From NCBI RefSeq assembly GCF_904424705.1, contig NZ_CAJGBF010000001.1, positions 310,001-374,000 on the forward strand: DNA of 64,000 nt, given 5' to 3'. The DNA comes from Rossellomorea arthrocnemi. Its GTDB lineage: Bacteria; Bacillota; Bacilli; Bacillales; Bacillaceae_B. Both the position numbers and the translations under genes were made by a program. The notes under the pieces are model-generated. The model was not told where the DNA came from and did no database searches. It was given only the letters and a program-made list of their open reading frames with translations. Positions within the stretch are counted from its first letter, which is position 1. Each line of letters starts with the position of its first letter. Of the stretch, positions 1 through 9,148 are shown piece by piece.

Positions 1-141
1 ATTGGTCTCATTGGTCATCCAACGTCCAACTAATCTGGATCCATATTTCAACTGGGTCGGTAATAAGGTTTTATTAAAATGCAGGTTGAAATCTTCTAAA
101 ATCCGTGGGGAAACACGGTACATTTTTCTACGGTAGATCAT
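1..141 (-). CDS. NIPSNAP-like family protein, N-terminal fragment cut by the window edge
   Basis: The reverse strand is open from an ATG at 141 to the window edge, giving 47 residues that begin MIYRRKMYRVSPRILEDFN. An AAAGGAGAG ribosome binding site lies about 9 bases upstream. The pattern of an N-terminal MxYRRKxYxV strand, then FNxHFNxTLLPxQLKYG and LVGRWM, resembles the start of NIPSNAP-domain proteins of Bacillus, which are small ferredoxin-fold proteins of uncertain role. The family name is recalled from pattern and was not searched. The C-terminal part lies outside the window. Confidence 0.6.
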   Translation of the reverse strand, partial: MIYRRKMYRVSPRILEDFNLHFNKTLLPTQLKYGSRLVGRWMTNETN

Positions 142-219
142 GAATCGCTCTCTCCTTTATGTATAGTAGGGATTAAGGACAGCTGGACATCACTTTTTTT
201 GGGAAGCCAACCTTCCCCC

Positions 220-1488
220 TTACTTCCCTCCACTCGCACCAACTCCACCATCATTTAACATCTTCGCCTTCACCCAGCTCCCGCCAAACAATCCTGTATA
301 AACAAGAACGGTACCGAGCATAACGATAAAGCCGATGTAAACGCTCATCATCGTCGGCATCAGAAAGGCACCGATAATGATGGTAGACCTGGCAACAAGG
401 TCCGCTCCGCTGAAGGACAGGTTGGAGAAGGCGGAGTAGGAGCCCCGCTTGTCGCTTGGGATCATGTTGGCCTGTTCTGCATTGCGGATCGGGGAATAGA
501 TCAGTTCTCCCATTGTTGCAATCAGGTTGAAGGCGATCAAGATATACCATGTGTTGGCAGATGTGACCGTCACATAGCCGATACCGTACAGGATGAGCCC
601 GATCAAGAGAGCATTCTTCTTATTCAGGCGGTCGGTATAGCGGTTGATGATGAACGTAAGGCATACGACGAGCATCATGTTCTCAATGTTCAAGATACTG
701 AGCATCCTGACGCCGACGATTTCAAAATTCCCGATGTTCACAGCTTTGAATGTTTCTGCAAGACGGATCCCGATATAGCTGTTGAGGGAGAATTCTGCTG
801 CGAAGATGAAGGTGGACCCTGCCACCACTTTCACAAATGCCGAATCCCTGAAGGCAATCCGGTAATTGTTGACGAGATCGATGAACACATTCTCGTGTTT
901 TTTCTGAAGCTGATCTGTGAAATTGTCCTGTAGCCAGATCCCATAAGCAACAGGGATCGTCGTCGACGTGAAGGTCAGCATCATGAACAGTTCGGTTTGA
1001 TGGTTCAGATACAACAATCCCCCGAGAGCCGCACCGATCGCCATGGACAGATTGACGAGCCAGTAATCAAGGGCGTAGACGGCTTTCCGGTTCTCCGGCG
1101 TCGTGGAATCGATAATAATGGCATGCATTGCCGGCCGGCCCAGGCTGCTTGTGATGATGAACCCGATATATGCACCTGCGAAGAGCAGGATCAGATTATC
1201 TTCGGGAAAAAGACTGACGGTCATGATGAAAAAGAACAAGGCGTTCAGCCAGGACGTTGTCAGGAGCACCTTCTTCCGGGGAAAGCGGTCTGATATATAT
1301 CCCCCGACCAAATTGATGAAAAATCCGATCACCACAGTGACGATCAGGAAGATCCCTGCCCAGATTTTATTCAGTTCCTGCGCAAAGAACAGCGCCATGA
1401 ACGGCATGACGGCGGATGATACGGCACGGTTAAAAAATGACGTGATCATCCGTACTTTTATGTTTCGAGGTAATTCCTTCCACTTCAT
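220..1488 (-). CDS. MFS transporter (drug/sugar efflux type)
   Basis: This 422-residue protein has about 12 hydrophobic segments and the usual length of a major facilitator. A loop 2-3 motif of the G-x-x-x-D-R type is visible (GGYISDRFPRKK, about residues 62-73). It should be an inner-membrane secondary transporter, probably an exporter; the substrate cannot be read from the sequence. It is divergent from an SgrR-like regulator 100 bases away. That arrangement recalls E. coli, where SgrR lies by the sugar-efflux MFS gene setA, so local control by the neighbour is an inference. The C-terminus ends in a short Gly-rich tail (GGVGASGGK). Confidence 0.85.
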   Translation of the reverse strand: MKWKELPRNIKVRMITSFFNRAVSSAVMPFMALFFAQELNKIWAGIFLIVTVVIGFFINLVGGYISDRFPRKKVLLTTSWLNALFFFIMTVSLFPEDNLILLFAGAYIGFIITSSLGRPAMHAIIIDSTTPENRKAVYALDYWLVNLSMAIGAALGGLLYLNHQTELFMMLTFTSTTIPVAYGIWLQDNFTDQLQKKHENVFIDLVNNYRIAFRDSAFVKVVAGSTFIFAAEFSLNSYIGIRLAETFKAVNIGNFEIVGVRMLSILNIENMMLVVCLTFIINRYTDRLNKKNALLIGLILYGIGYVTVTSANTWYILIAFNLIATMGELIYSPIRNAEQANMIPSDKRGSYSAFSNLSFSGADLVARSTIIIGAFLMPTMMSVYIGFIVMLGTVLVYTGLFGGSWVKAKMLNDGGVGASGGK

Positions 1489-1506
1489 GTTGTTCCCCCT
1501 CCTCTA

Positions 1507-1522
1507 TTTACTGTATAGTAAA
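1507..1522. promoter_or_regulatory. Palindromic candidate operator between MFS and sgrR-like genes
   Basis: The sequence TTTACTGTATAGTAAA has perfect 6-base inverted arms around GTAT. It sits in the 100-base divergent intergenic region, near the MFS start. Position and symmetry fit a regulator site for the adjacent SgrR-like protein, but no binding data exist here. Part of it could also act as a promoter element. Confidence 0.4.
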
Positions 1523-1588
1523 CTAGACGGAAGATTATAAAAATAGACATTTTTCAAATTGATGTCCCCTTTTAGGAGGTAAAACTAC

Positions 1589-3241
1589 ATGGAGAACAAA
1601 TTACTCACCCTTTGGCGATACTATCCCTCCGGCAGCATCCGCGTGGAGGAAATCTCTGAAACTCTTCAATTGAGTCATAAACAGACGACCCGCTATTTGA
1701 AAAAATGGAATGAAGAAGGCTGGATCGCTTTTACACCTGGCCGGGGACGGGGAAATGTATCGACACTCCTATGGAAGAAAGATGTGGAAGAAGAGTTCGA
1801 AGAAGAAGTCGTGAGGCTCATGGAAGAGGAACCGATTGAAGAGAGCAGCAAGTATCTCATGTACAACTGGTCAACGGACAGTAAGATGAGACTGATGACG
1901 AAATTCCACGGAAAACTCGGGTTTGTGAAAGAGTCCAAGGATAAACTGATCGTGCCGAAGCGATATCCGTTTTTCTCCATCCATCCATTGGAGGCAGCCG
2001 ATGTCCTCAGCGCCCACCTGGTGGCAAACGTATTCAATCGCCTCGTCTCCATCACGGAAGATGGGACCATCCTCCCGGAACTCGCACACAGCTGGGATGC
2101 TTCCCCTGCCAAACTGCGACTTTATATCAAAAAGGATATCCGGTTCCACGACGGCTCCATCCTGACGGCCAAAGATGCCGCCCATTGTCTCGAACAACTC
2201 CGGACATGTACCCACTACCAGGAACTATGGACACCCGTTGAAAGAATCGAAGTGAAGGCACCGCTCATCATCGACATCCATCACCCCGGGGGCTGCAGCT
2301 ACATCCTCCCCATGCTCAGCATGATATGTGCGAGCATGTACAAGGAATCCAAGGGACGGACCTTCGGGACAGGATGCTTCTCACTTGAAGAAAACAGTGA
2401 TTCCAAGACGTCCCTCACTGCCTTTAAAGAACACTTCCAGGAGAGGCCCCTCCTCGATGCCGTCGAATTCGTGCAAGTGCCGAAAGACTTTAAGGGAATC
2501 TATCATTCTCACATCGGGGAGAACCAGTACTCTTCCGTAGAAGTCGAAAGTGATTCGGGCTTCGGGATTGTCGTCATGAATGCCGTCCCGGGACGAGATT
2601 CCCAGATTCAGAGGAAAGACGTCCGGGATTATCTGCACTGGGTGATTGCGAAGAACCGCCATACCCTTCGTGAGGTTGACCCCCGCCTGACACCGAACGG
2701 TAAGAGCATCCTGATCGGCCAGGATCAAGCCATGACCGTCCCGAGGGCAGAACGTCCCTTGTTTAAAGAGCCGATCGTGATCCGGGGTGCCAACCATACA
2801 GTGAAAACAACCGAGTGGCTCGTCGACATCTTCGAAAAAGAAGGAATCCCGGTGGACCTCCAGTGGTTTTCCTTTGCCGACACCTTGACGAAGCATCCGA
2901 AAACGTTCCATGTGGACCTGTTCGTTCACGGGGAAATCTTCGAATCCAACCAGAACTTCTCGTTTTATCACTTTTTGAAGAACGGCTATTCTCCTTTATA
3001 TGCCCTTTTTGAAAAGGAAGGTAAGTGGAAGAGGCTGCTTGAGGAATATCGGCATACGCCATTCGAGGACTGGACCGCTATAAATATGAGCTTGGAGAAT
3101 AGGCTTATGAAGGAATCCATTATGATCCCACTCTACTACGAGAAACGCTACATCCCTTTTTCGACTGACATTATGAATATTGAATTCAAGCATTTTGGGT
3201 ATGTGGACTTTTCGAAGTTGTGGGTGCGGCCTGATGTGTGA
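1589..3241 (+). CDS. SgrR-family transcriptional regulator (winged HTH plus solute-binding domain)
   Basis: The 550-residue protein starts at ATG 1589 behind TTTAGGAGG. Residues about 1-60 form an HTH module (EEISETLQLSHKQTTRYLKKW) like the SgrR N-terminal domain. Residues about 125-510 match the SBP_5 oligopeptide/nickel-binding fold (ENxFNRLV-like VANVFNRLV, DGTILPELAHSW, FHDGSxLTAKD). There is no signal peptide, so the binding domain is cytoplasmic and probably senses a small ligand, as in E. coli SgrR. Neighbours are a divergent MFS gene and, downstream, a lipoprotein and two orphan Opp/Dpp-type permeases. The ligand is unknown. Confidence 0.85.
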   Translation: MENKLLTLWRYYPSGSIRVEEISETLQLSHKQTTRYLKKWNEEGWIAFTPGRGRGNVSTLLWKKDVEEEFEEEVVRLMEEEPIEESSKYLMYNWSTDSKMRLMTKFHGKLGFVKESKDKLIVPKRYPFFSIHPLEAADVLSAHLVANVFNRLVSITEDGTILPELAHSWDASPAKLRLYIKKDIRFHDGSILTAKDAAHCLEQLRTCTHYQELWTPVERIEVKAPLIIDIHHPGGCSYILPMLSMICASMYKESKGRTFGTGCFSLEENSDSKTSLTAFKEHFQERPLLDAVEFVQVPKDFKGIYHSHIGENQYSSVEVESDSGFGIVVMNAVPGRDSQIQRKDVRDYLHWVIAKNRHTLREVDPRLTPNGKSILIGQDQAMTVPRAERPLFKEPIVIRGANHTVKTTEWLVDIFEKEGIPVDLQWFSFADTLTKHPKTFHVDLFVHGEIFESNQNFSFYHFLKNGYSPLYALFEKEGKWKRLLEEYRHTPFEDWTAINMSLENRLMKESIMIPLYYEKRYIPFSTDIMNIEFKHFGYVDFSKLWVRPDV

Positions 3242-3242
3242 G

Positions 3243-3314
3243 GGCATGGGGACGGTTCTCTGGCTCCTTTTCTCTCAAAAGGAAAGGAAGCATCAGAACC
3301 GTCCCCATGCTTCC
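3243..3314. repeat. Family A palindromic repeat, full copy
   Basis: The left arm GGCATGGGGACGGTTCT and right arm AGAACCGTCCCCATGC are complementary over 16 bases. An inner GGCTCC...GGAAGC region separates them. The repeat lies flush between the convergent ends of the sgrR-like gene (stop 3241) and the lipoprotein gene (stop 3316), so it may serve both as a terminator. Confidence 0.9.
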
Positions 3315-3315
3315 C

Positions 3316-3990
3316 TCATTCAAACTCCAATGTCACGCCGTCCCCATTTTCTTCATCTGCTTTCATGATGTTGACGGTTTGGATGTATCCCTTTACCGGG
3401 TCATCCCCGTGTACCATGGAGGCATCGGGATCGGCTTCCTTTATCACCTGGAGTCCGGCCAGCTCATCCAGACTGCCCGCTTGTTCGATCAATTGCTGCT
3501 TGATCTTTTCCTCTTGTCCTTCTGGCTCAAAGGTCAATTCAAATCGGTACCGGGTCGATAAATCCGGTCTGTAGTATGTCTTCTCCCTGATCGATCCGTT
3601 TTCTTCAACCGAAGTTCCAATCCCCACCGTGTTCGCAGGCACTTCATTCAGAGTCCCGGCGGTTTTTTCCTTAATTTCTTCCGCTGTTGCATTTCCCTTA
3701 TATGGAATTAAATTAATCTTTAAATATGTATCAGGGGGAAGGTCCGTTTCCCCTGATAACACCATATTCTCCCCATCCAATGTTAGAGTTGCATCAATCT
3801 TGAACGCAGGTTCTTCAGGCTCTTCCTGCACGACTTCCTCCTGCTCCTGCACGTCCGCTTTTTGACGGTGTTCTTTTTGGATTTCCTTTTGCTCCGCGTT
3901 TTGGGCGAATGGATCAAAGACTACCCTGCAGGCGGAGAGAAACAGGCAGGATGAAAGGAATAGTATAAAAACAAAAAGATTACGATACAT
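3316..3990 (-). CDS. Putative lipoprotein of unknown function
   Basis: The 224-residue protein begins with a lipoprotein signal peptide ending in a lipobox (LFLSAC, Cys about residue 21), so it should be anchored outside the membrane. A charged Glu/Gln-rich spacer follows (residues about 35-62). A beta-rich region then contains repeated antecedents of threonine and acidic residues (LTLDGENMVLSGETDLPPDTYLK). I do not recognise a named family. It is divergent from the permease pair at 4105, and its 3' end abuts a family A repeat. Confidence 0.7.
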   Translation of the reverse strand: MYRNLFVFILFLSSCLFLSACRVVFDPFAQNAEQKEIQKEHRQKADVQEQEEVVQEEPEEPAFKIDATLTLDGENMVLSGETDLPPDTYLKINLIPYKGNATAEEIKEKTAGTLNEVPANTVGIGTSVEENGSIREKTYYRPDLSTRYRFELTFEPEGQEEKIKQQLIEQAGSLDELAGLQVIKEADPDASMVHGDDPVKGYIQTVNIMKADEENGDGVTLEFE

Positions 3991-4033
3991 TTTCTGATCA
4001 CCTTCGACAATATTTTCTGAATAGTGTTTACTA

Positions 4034-4062
4034 TTGAATTTCTTTATTGTACCATTTATATA
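4034..4062 (+). promoter_or_regulatory. Candidate sigma-A promoter for the permease pair
   Basis: TTGAAT (4034-4039) and TATATA (4057-4062) are separated by exactly 17 bases and lie about 43 bases upstream of the first permease start. The surrounding AT-rich region is shared with the divergent lipoprotein gene. Confidence 0.5.
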
Positions 4063-4104
4063 GTAAAAATTGTAATTTTTCGAGAATAAGGAAGGGAGAC
4101 TTCG

Positions 4105-4989
4105 ATGAATAAAGTATTACGTACGCCCTTTCACTTTGTGATTGTTTTAATCGGGTTGTTTTTACTCAGCGGTATCAGCGCTTTATTGGATTACGATACA
4201 GAACTCGTCATCAATGTCGGAGCTTACGCGTTAAGGTTATGGCAGACGATTCTTGAACTCGCTTCCCCCTCTTCCATCATTGTCCTGTGGGGAGCAGATG
4301 ATAAACAATACCACATGTTCGACATTTTTCTCACTACCTATCCGTATTCATTCACCATTTTGTTCATCTCGTTTTTGGCCGCCATCCTGATTTCGGTTGT
4401 CGTAAGTTACTTGATGATGCTCATGCCAAGGAAGCTTTACCGGGCTTCAGAAAAAGTGGTCAACATCCTCGACGGAATCCCGGATGTATTCCTCGTCGTG
4501 TTATTCCAGCTGTTCATCATCTGGCTGTTCAAAAAAACAGACTTTCTCTTATTCGACATCTATACGACGGGTGAAGAACGAATCTACATGCTTCCAGTCA
4601 TTTGTCTGTCGTTTCTGCCAGTAGTGTTTCTAGTGAAGCAGTTTTTATTTCAACTCAAGGAAGAAGAAAGCAAGCCTTATGTAGAATTTTCATTTTCAAA
4701 AGGATTCAAAAAGGCTTATACCCTCTGGTTTCATGTGTTCCGGAATGTGTGGATTCACTTCTTCCTGCATTTGAAGCCGATTTTCCTGCTCATGCTTTCC
4801 AATCTGCTTGTCATTGAGATTTTATTTAACATTAAAGGCTTCATGACGGTCCTGCTCCGAACAGCAACCTCGTCATCGCCTGCCTTTTTCTTTGGGATGC
4901 TTCTGATTTTCGTTCCATTTTACATCGTGTTTACAATCGGTTCCTGGTTATTGAAAAAATGGCTGAAAGGGGGAGAATACAATGTCTAA
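4105..4989 (+). CDS. ABC transporter permease, OppB/DppB type
   Basis: The 294-residue integral membrane protein starts at ATG 4105 behind GGAAGGGAG. It has a first TM segment at about 10-30, a long extracytoplasmic segment, then about five TM segments. An EAA-like cytoplasmic loop around residues 190-215 (VEFSFSKGFKKAYTLWFHVFRN) fits BPD_transp_1 permeases of the peptide/nickel class. It overlaps the next permease by 8 bases, so the two are co-translated. No ATPase or binding protein accompanies them, so the complex must borrow these or the cluster is reduced. Confidence 0.75.
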   Translation: MNKVLRTPFHFVIVLIGLFLLSGISALLDYDTELVINVGAYALRLWQTILELASPSSIIVLWGADDKQYHMFDIFLTTYPYSFTILFISFLAAILISVVVSYLMMLMPRKLYRASEKVVNILDGIPDVFLVVLFQLFIIWLFKKTDFLLFDIYTTGEERIYMLPVICLSFLPVVFLVKQFLFQLKEEESKPYVEFSFSKGFKKAYTLWFHVFRNVWIHFFLHLKPIFLLMLSNLLVIEILFNIKGFMTVLLRTATSSSPAFFFGMLLIFVPFYIVFTIGSWLLKKWLKGGEYNV

Positions 4990-5995
4990 TTCAATCGTGA
5001 GACGAATGGCTGTCCCTGTGTTGATCATCATGGGTCTTCTTGTGGCGAGTTTCCTTGTTCCAGTCCTGTACCCTGGTTATGATGCAACCACCAACTATTT
5101 AACGGATGAAAACAATAAGGTCATTGCCGCTCCGCCTTTTACGCCTGAAGAAATGCCTCTGCTCGGCAGTGACAGATTGGGAAGGAACTTTTTGCTCCTC
5201 CTGATCGCCGGTGCTAAGTTCACGATTTTCGCTGCCCTTTTCATAGCAGCCCTCAGGATGATCTTTGGATTTGGGTTCGCCATCCTTTATACGTTTCTGC
5301 CCGGTTCATTTACACAGACATTAAAAGGATTGGGAGAGGCTTTTCAATACCTTCCCCTTGCCATTGTCGTATTTGGACTGCTGGCACCATTGGAGGGGGC
5401 TTTCCAGGGGGATGCGCTCCCATCCGGCCGCTACTTTTTCATCCAGCTGGCGGGAATCGCAGCCATTACAATCCCTTCTCTCGGAATCTATCTCGGGGAA
5501 GAAATGAAGCTCTTTATGAAGCAGGAATTTGTCGATGTCTCTAAAACGATGGGCGCTAGCCGGTTCCACCTTGTGAGAAAACACCTCCTGCCCCAATTCC
5601 TGCGCCACTCGATCGTGTTATTTTCCGAGCAGGTATCACAGGCCCTTTCCCTGCTCATTCAACTCGGAATCATCTTAATGGCCCTTGGCGGTATGAAGGT
5701 AGCTGAATTTGCCATAGGTCCCTATGAACCTAGCAACCCCGTTTATTTCTCAGAAACGAACGAATGGGCTGCGACCATCAGCATGAACATCCAGCAAGTA
5801 TTCACCAATCCCTTGCTCGTTGTCGTTCCATTAATTCTTTTCTCCATATTGATTCTAAGCATGAATTCCATCAGCTCCACCTTAAAGAAGTGCTTGATTG
5901 ACAGCGACATGCCCGTTCAACAAAACGTGAAATCAGAAGATAAATCAAAAGAAATAGGAGTGCGTTCTGAGGAGTTGTTTACTTTTAAGGGGTGA
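4982..5995 (+). CDS. ABC transporter permease, OppC/DppC type
   Basis: The 337-residue protein has an N-terminal TM segment followed by the characteristic LLGSDRLGRNFLLLLIAGAK motif of OppC/DppC permeases (residues about 60-79). The EAA loop is clear (FVDVSKTMGASRFHLVRKHLLPQF, about 182-205). It would pair with the upstream permease to form the transmembrane channel of a peptide, nickel or opine importer. The last 25 residues are hydrophilic. No ATP-binding subunit follows, unlike in a standard opp or dpp operon. Confidence 0.85.
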   Translation: MSNSIVRRMAVPVLIIMGLLVASFLVPVLYPGYDATTNYLTDENNKVIAAPPFTPEEMPLLGSDRLGRNFLLLLIAGAKFTIFAALFIAALRMIFGFGFAILYTFLPGSFTQTLKGLGEAFQYLPLAIVVFGLLAPLEGAFQGDALPSGRYFFIQLAGIAAITIPSLGIYLGEEMKLFMKQEFVDVSKTMGASRFHLVRKHLLPQFLRHSIVLFSEQVSQALSLLIQLGIILMALGGMKVAEFAIGPYEPSNPVYFSETNEWAATISMNIQQVFTNPLLVVVPLILFSILILSMNSISSTLKKCLIDSDMPVQQNVKSEDKSKEIGVRSEELFTFKG

Positions 5996-6124
5996 ACTCT
6001 CTGAGGATAAAAAGCAGTGAAAGATGCTGGACAAACGGTGCTATTTATGATGGCAAGGAATTTGATTTAGAAGTTGCACCTGCTTCTATGCACCATGCAC
6101 GACCGACCAAGGAGTCAAAATTGA

Positions 6125-6151
6125 GGGAGTCAGACATTTTATCTGTCTCCC
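6125..6151. terminator. Possible hairpin between permease and hydrolase genes
   Basis: GGGAG-T-CAGA and TCTG-T-CTCCC can pair as a stem with one T-T mismatch. It lies between the convergent permease and hydrolase genes. There is no strong U-run, so its role as a terminator is tentative. Confidence 0.3.
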
Positions 6152-6223
6152 CGTTTACTTACCTTTCCAATACTTCTTTACCCTTCTAAGAGTGATAGGG
6201 CGTGAGAGGCAAGTAGCTTCCCG

Positions 6224-7093
6224 TTAATCCACACTCTTCAAAAACTCACCGATCACTTGTACATATTCGTCATGCTCTTCTATATAAGGCATATGCGCAC
6301 TTTGTTCAAATACATGGAATGTTCCGTCTGGAGTTAACGAGCTGTAGTACTCGGTTGACTTCGGCGTTGCCTCATCAAATCGTCCGCAAGTATAGAGTGT
6401 CGGTACATTGAAATCTTTCAGCTGTCCGGTGCAGTCAAAATGTTTCAGGTTGCCGGTCACATGGAATTCAGACGGCCCCCACATAATATTGTAGACTTCA
6501 GGTCCTCTGAACTCTCTTCCCTTTTTAAGGAACTCCGGATAAGGATCAAGCCTGCATACGAAGTGTTTGTTAAAAACCTCCGTTGCTTTTTTATACTCTT
6601 CAGAATCGGTTGTTCCTTTTTCTTCGTTCCTTTTTAATGCTTCCTGAACGGCCATAGGCAGAAGCTTACGGTTTTCCTCCTGATCCTCCGCCCATAATGG
6701 AGCACTTAAACAGGGGCTGGAGAAAATGATGCTCTTTATCCCTTCCGGCTTCGCAAGGTAGTATGCTGCCGCTAATGTAGTCCCCCAGGAATGTCCGAGA
6801 ATATGAAACTCCTCCAAATTCAGGCCATCCTTTACCTGTCTCAACTCTTCTACAAAACGGTCAATCGTCCATAATGATTGGTCATCTGGACGATCCGACT
6901 TCCCACAGCCTAACTGATCATAAAAGATGACAGGACGATCCTCCGCCAAGATGCCCAGTCCCTGCATGGAATAATGAGATGAACCAGGACCTCCGTGCAA
7001 AATGATGACGGGGATGTTTTGGGATTCTTTATTATGTATCCGGTACCAGACCTTCCCGCCGGTTACTTCGATAAAACCTTCGTGTGCAGACAT
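6224..7093 (-). CDS. Proline iminopeptidase-family alpha/beta hydrolase
   Basis: The 289-residue cytoplasmic protein has the alpha/beta hydrolase signatures of the proline iminopeptidase family. HGGPG (about residues 33-37) forms the oxyanion region and GHSWGT (about 102-107) carries the nucleophilic Ser. The C-terminal catalytic Asp and His are probably those in CGRFDEATP and QSAHMPYIEE. Such enzymes release N-terminal proline or other residues from small peptides, although some members are esterases or amidases. The length is normal. It is monocistronic, and convergent with the permease pair. Confidence 0.85.
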   Translation of the reverse strand: MSAHEGFIEVTGGKVWYRIHNKESQNIPVIILHGGPGSSHYSMQGLGILAEDRPVIFYDQLGCGKSDRPDDQSLWTIDRFVEELRQVKDGLNLEEFHILGHSWGTTLAAAYYLAKPEGIKSIIFSSPCLSAPLWAEDQEENRKLLPMAVQEALKRNEEKGTTDSEEYKKATEVFNKHFVCRLDPYPEFLKKGREFRGPEVYNIMWGPSEFHVTGNLKHFDCTGQLKDFNVPTLYTCGRFDEATPKSTEYYSSLTPDGTFHVFEQSAHMPYIEEHDEYVQVIGEFLKSVD

Positions 7094-7390
7094 TTTGCTT
7101 CCTCCTCCGTTGGGTATTATGCGTGATAGTGAAATCGATTCAGAAGGGCAGATTGCCCTCTTCTAAGTTTTAGAAAAGTCAAACAATGACCGATATTTAA
7201 TTCTATCATACCTGACTTATCTTTTTTCCAGTGACCTACACACTATTGTCCATATGCATGTGATCATTTTTACATAAAGTAAAATACCACTTTCCCTTAA
7301 CTCTTATTAGGTGATCGCCCCCCTCATCAGAGATTCGGCAGATTGATAAGTATCACGAGCAATAAGAAGTACTGTTACTATTCTAAAGAA

Positions 7391-7428
7391 AAAGACCGCA
7401 AAACGGATGGATCCCGCTTACGGTCTTG
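7391..7428 (-). terminator. Intrinsic terminator, probably for the lipoprotein gene at 7596
   Basis: AAGACCG (7392-7398) pairs with CGGTCTT (7421-7427). On the minus strand the stem is followed by CTTTTTCTTT. It lies about 170 bases downstream of the stop at 7596. Apart from this hairpin, the 500 bases between 7094 and 7595 show no convincing gene. Confidence 0.5.
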
Positions 7429-7595
7429 GATACTCTTTATATCATATTTATTAATCGGCATGGTTAACGTTGCCTGGCCAGAAACAGGACTCATGCAAAT
7501 GTAAAGTAGCGGCAGGCATGGCCTTCTTTATTGCTTGATTCCATAAAGAGCGTAACAACTATCCTCTATACACCAGGTAAAATAAACGCTCTGTA

Positions 7596-9011
7596 CTAAA
7601 TGGTCCATTGCCCGCTGACTAGTGCAACTGCCTTCCATTCTCCTTCATTGTTTTTATGGAAGACGATATAAAGACTGGACCAGTCCATATTGGCATTTTC
7701 TTTCGTTCCTTTTTTATAAAATTCAACTACATGGGAATTCGGGAAATACTCCTTGATGTTCATTTTTACGTTTCCACGCTGTTTCAGGTCGTCTACAATG
7801 ACCTGATCCACCTCTGAAAACTCCTGATAACGTTGGAAGTATTCCTGGGGAGTAGATTTCATCGGCTTCCCACTGCCGTCCTGGTATCCCCACGTATAGA
7901 TTTTTTCATTTTCATAGAGATTGTCGATATCTTGTTTTTGAAAAACAACGTCCTCTCCATTGATATTGACGTAAGGAGAAATGAGAAGTCCTTTATCCGG
8001 ATGTACAAAACTTGCCAAAGTGCTCATATCATCATTCAAAATGGCATCCAACACTTTTTGGGCTTTCTCCTTTATCTGGGCGGAATCTTCCTGTCCATCA
8101 TCAAATAAAGAAGTAACCTCTTCCGTTTCAGGATTCACCTCGTACCATCCGTAAGTGGCAATGTGAGATTCTCCCCCCTTATCTATCTGTTCATATACAT
8201 GAATGACAAATTGATTTTGTTCCATATGGTCATACTCTACACTCATGCTTTCACTGATCTCGTCACCAAGATGCTGTTTTACGAGCTGTTCGGCTTGTTT
8301 TTTTGTCAGCTTGCCGGATTTTTCACTCGACACATCCGCTACCATCCAGTGGTCTTTCTCATATTCCAGTTCAAATGTGTACTCTCTGTCCCCTCTAAGC
8401 TGACTGCTTTTACTCTGGATAACATGGTAAGTGGTATGATCTTGTTCATTTACTTTGTACTCTTGGTCAGGATTAAGCCAAACAGGTGGTTCCGTTGCAA
8501 CCATCTTCAACTTGCCATTTTCCATTTTGAAAAAATCATCAACATAGCCCTGGGCAAGTTCTTCCGACATAATCGATTGATAATGGGATAAAAGTTCTTC
8601 CTTGGTTTGATATTTTTCTACTGTGCCCTCTGAACTGGTATCTACCATAAACGTATTCTTGTAGTCCTGTAGAATTTTTGCGGCTTGTTCCTTCGTTAAC
8701 GTATGGTCTGTTTCTGAACCATTCTCAGCATGATCTTCCTCTTTTGGATTCTCCTCTTGGGAGTTTTTGTCTCCTTCTGTTGTCTGATTGCCACTGGAAG
8801 ATTCATCCTTTTGTCCTGCCTGCTCTTCCGTTCTACTTCCTTCATCGTCCGGCTGGTTTTTATCTGAAATTTGGTCGGAAGGATTACCTTTCTCCTCTTG
8901 ACCCGTCTGGCTTTGTGGTTCCGTTGCTGCATCTTCCGTGGAGCACCCTGTCATAAGAATGGCAGCAAGGAAAGAAAATAAGATGATTTTCCTTGTTGAA
9001 ATGAAATTCAT
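7596..9011 (-). CDS. Large putative lipoprotein with acidic low-complexity spacer
   Basis: The 471-residue protein opens with a lipoprotein signal peptide (FLAAILMTGCS, lipobox Cys about residue 23). Residues about 25-105 are a low-complexity, Glu/Gln/Ser/Asp-rich tether. A folded region follows that contains the segment LTKEQAAKILQDYKNTF and a later, similar segment LTKKQAEQLVKQHLGD, which suggests internal duplication. No catalytic motif is evident. It is likely a surface-exposed lipoprotein. It has its own strong start and is downstream of no obvious operon partner. Confidence 0.7.
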   Translation of the reverse strand: MNFISTRKIILFSFLAAILMTGCSTEDAATEPQSQTGQEEKGNPSDQISDKNQPDDEGSRTEEQAGQKDESSSGNQTTEGDKNSQEENPKEEDHAENGSETDHTLTKEQAAKILQDYKNTFMVDTSSEGTVEKYQTKEELLSHYQSIMSEELAQGYVDDFFKMENGKLKMVATEPPVWLNPDQEYKVNEQDHTTYHVIQSKSSQLRGDREYTFELEYEKDHWMVADVSSEKSGKLTKKQAEQLVKQHLGDEISESMSVEYDHMEQNQFVIHVYEQIDKGGESHIATYGWYEVNPETEEVTSLFDDGQEDSAQIKEKAQKVLDAILNDDMSTLASFVHPDKGLLISPYVNINGEDVVFQKQDIDNLYENEKIYTWGYQDGSGKPMKSTPQEYFQRYQEFSEVDQVIVDDLKQRGNVKMNIKEYFPNSHVVEFYKKGTKENANMDWSSLYIVFHKNNEGEWKAVALVSGQWTI

Positions 9012-9076
9012 ATAACAAACTCCTTTCTACTGTATTACTATTCCTTTACACGGAAGAAAGGTACTGTAAACAAAAA

Positions 9077-9136
9077 GAAGCACGGGGACGGTTCTCGTGC
9101 TTCCTTTTTTGGTGAAGTGAAAGCAGCAGAACTTCC
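9077..9136. repeat. Family A repeat, right arm truncated
   Basis: The left arm GAAGCACGGGGACGGTTCTC and inner GTGCTTCC are intact. The right arm keeps AAGCAGCAGAAC but loses the CGTCCCCATGC portion, so the long outer stem cannot form. It lies between the lipoprotein start and the GNAT stop. Confidence 0.85.
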
Positions 9137-9148
9137 TCAATGCCTCAC

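Noticed and set aside
3243-3314. Family A repeats as CRISPR units
   Set aside because: The copies are scattered kilobases apart with no regular spacing, no spacers and no cas genes.
5992-6189. A 65-codon plus-strand frame starting with GTG at the permease stop codon
   Set aside because: Its ribosome binding site is marginal and no family or composition supports it; it may be read-through from the permease end. Kept out of the gene list.
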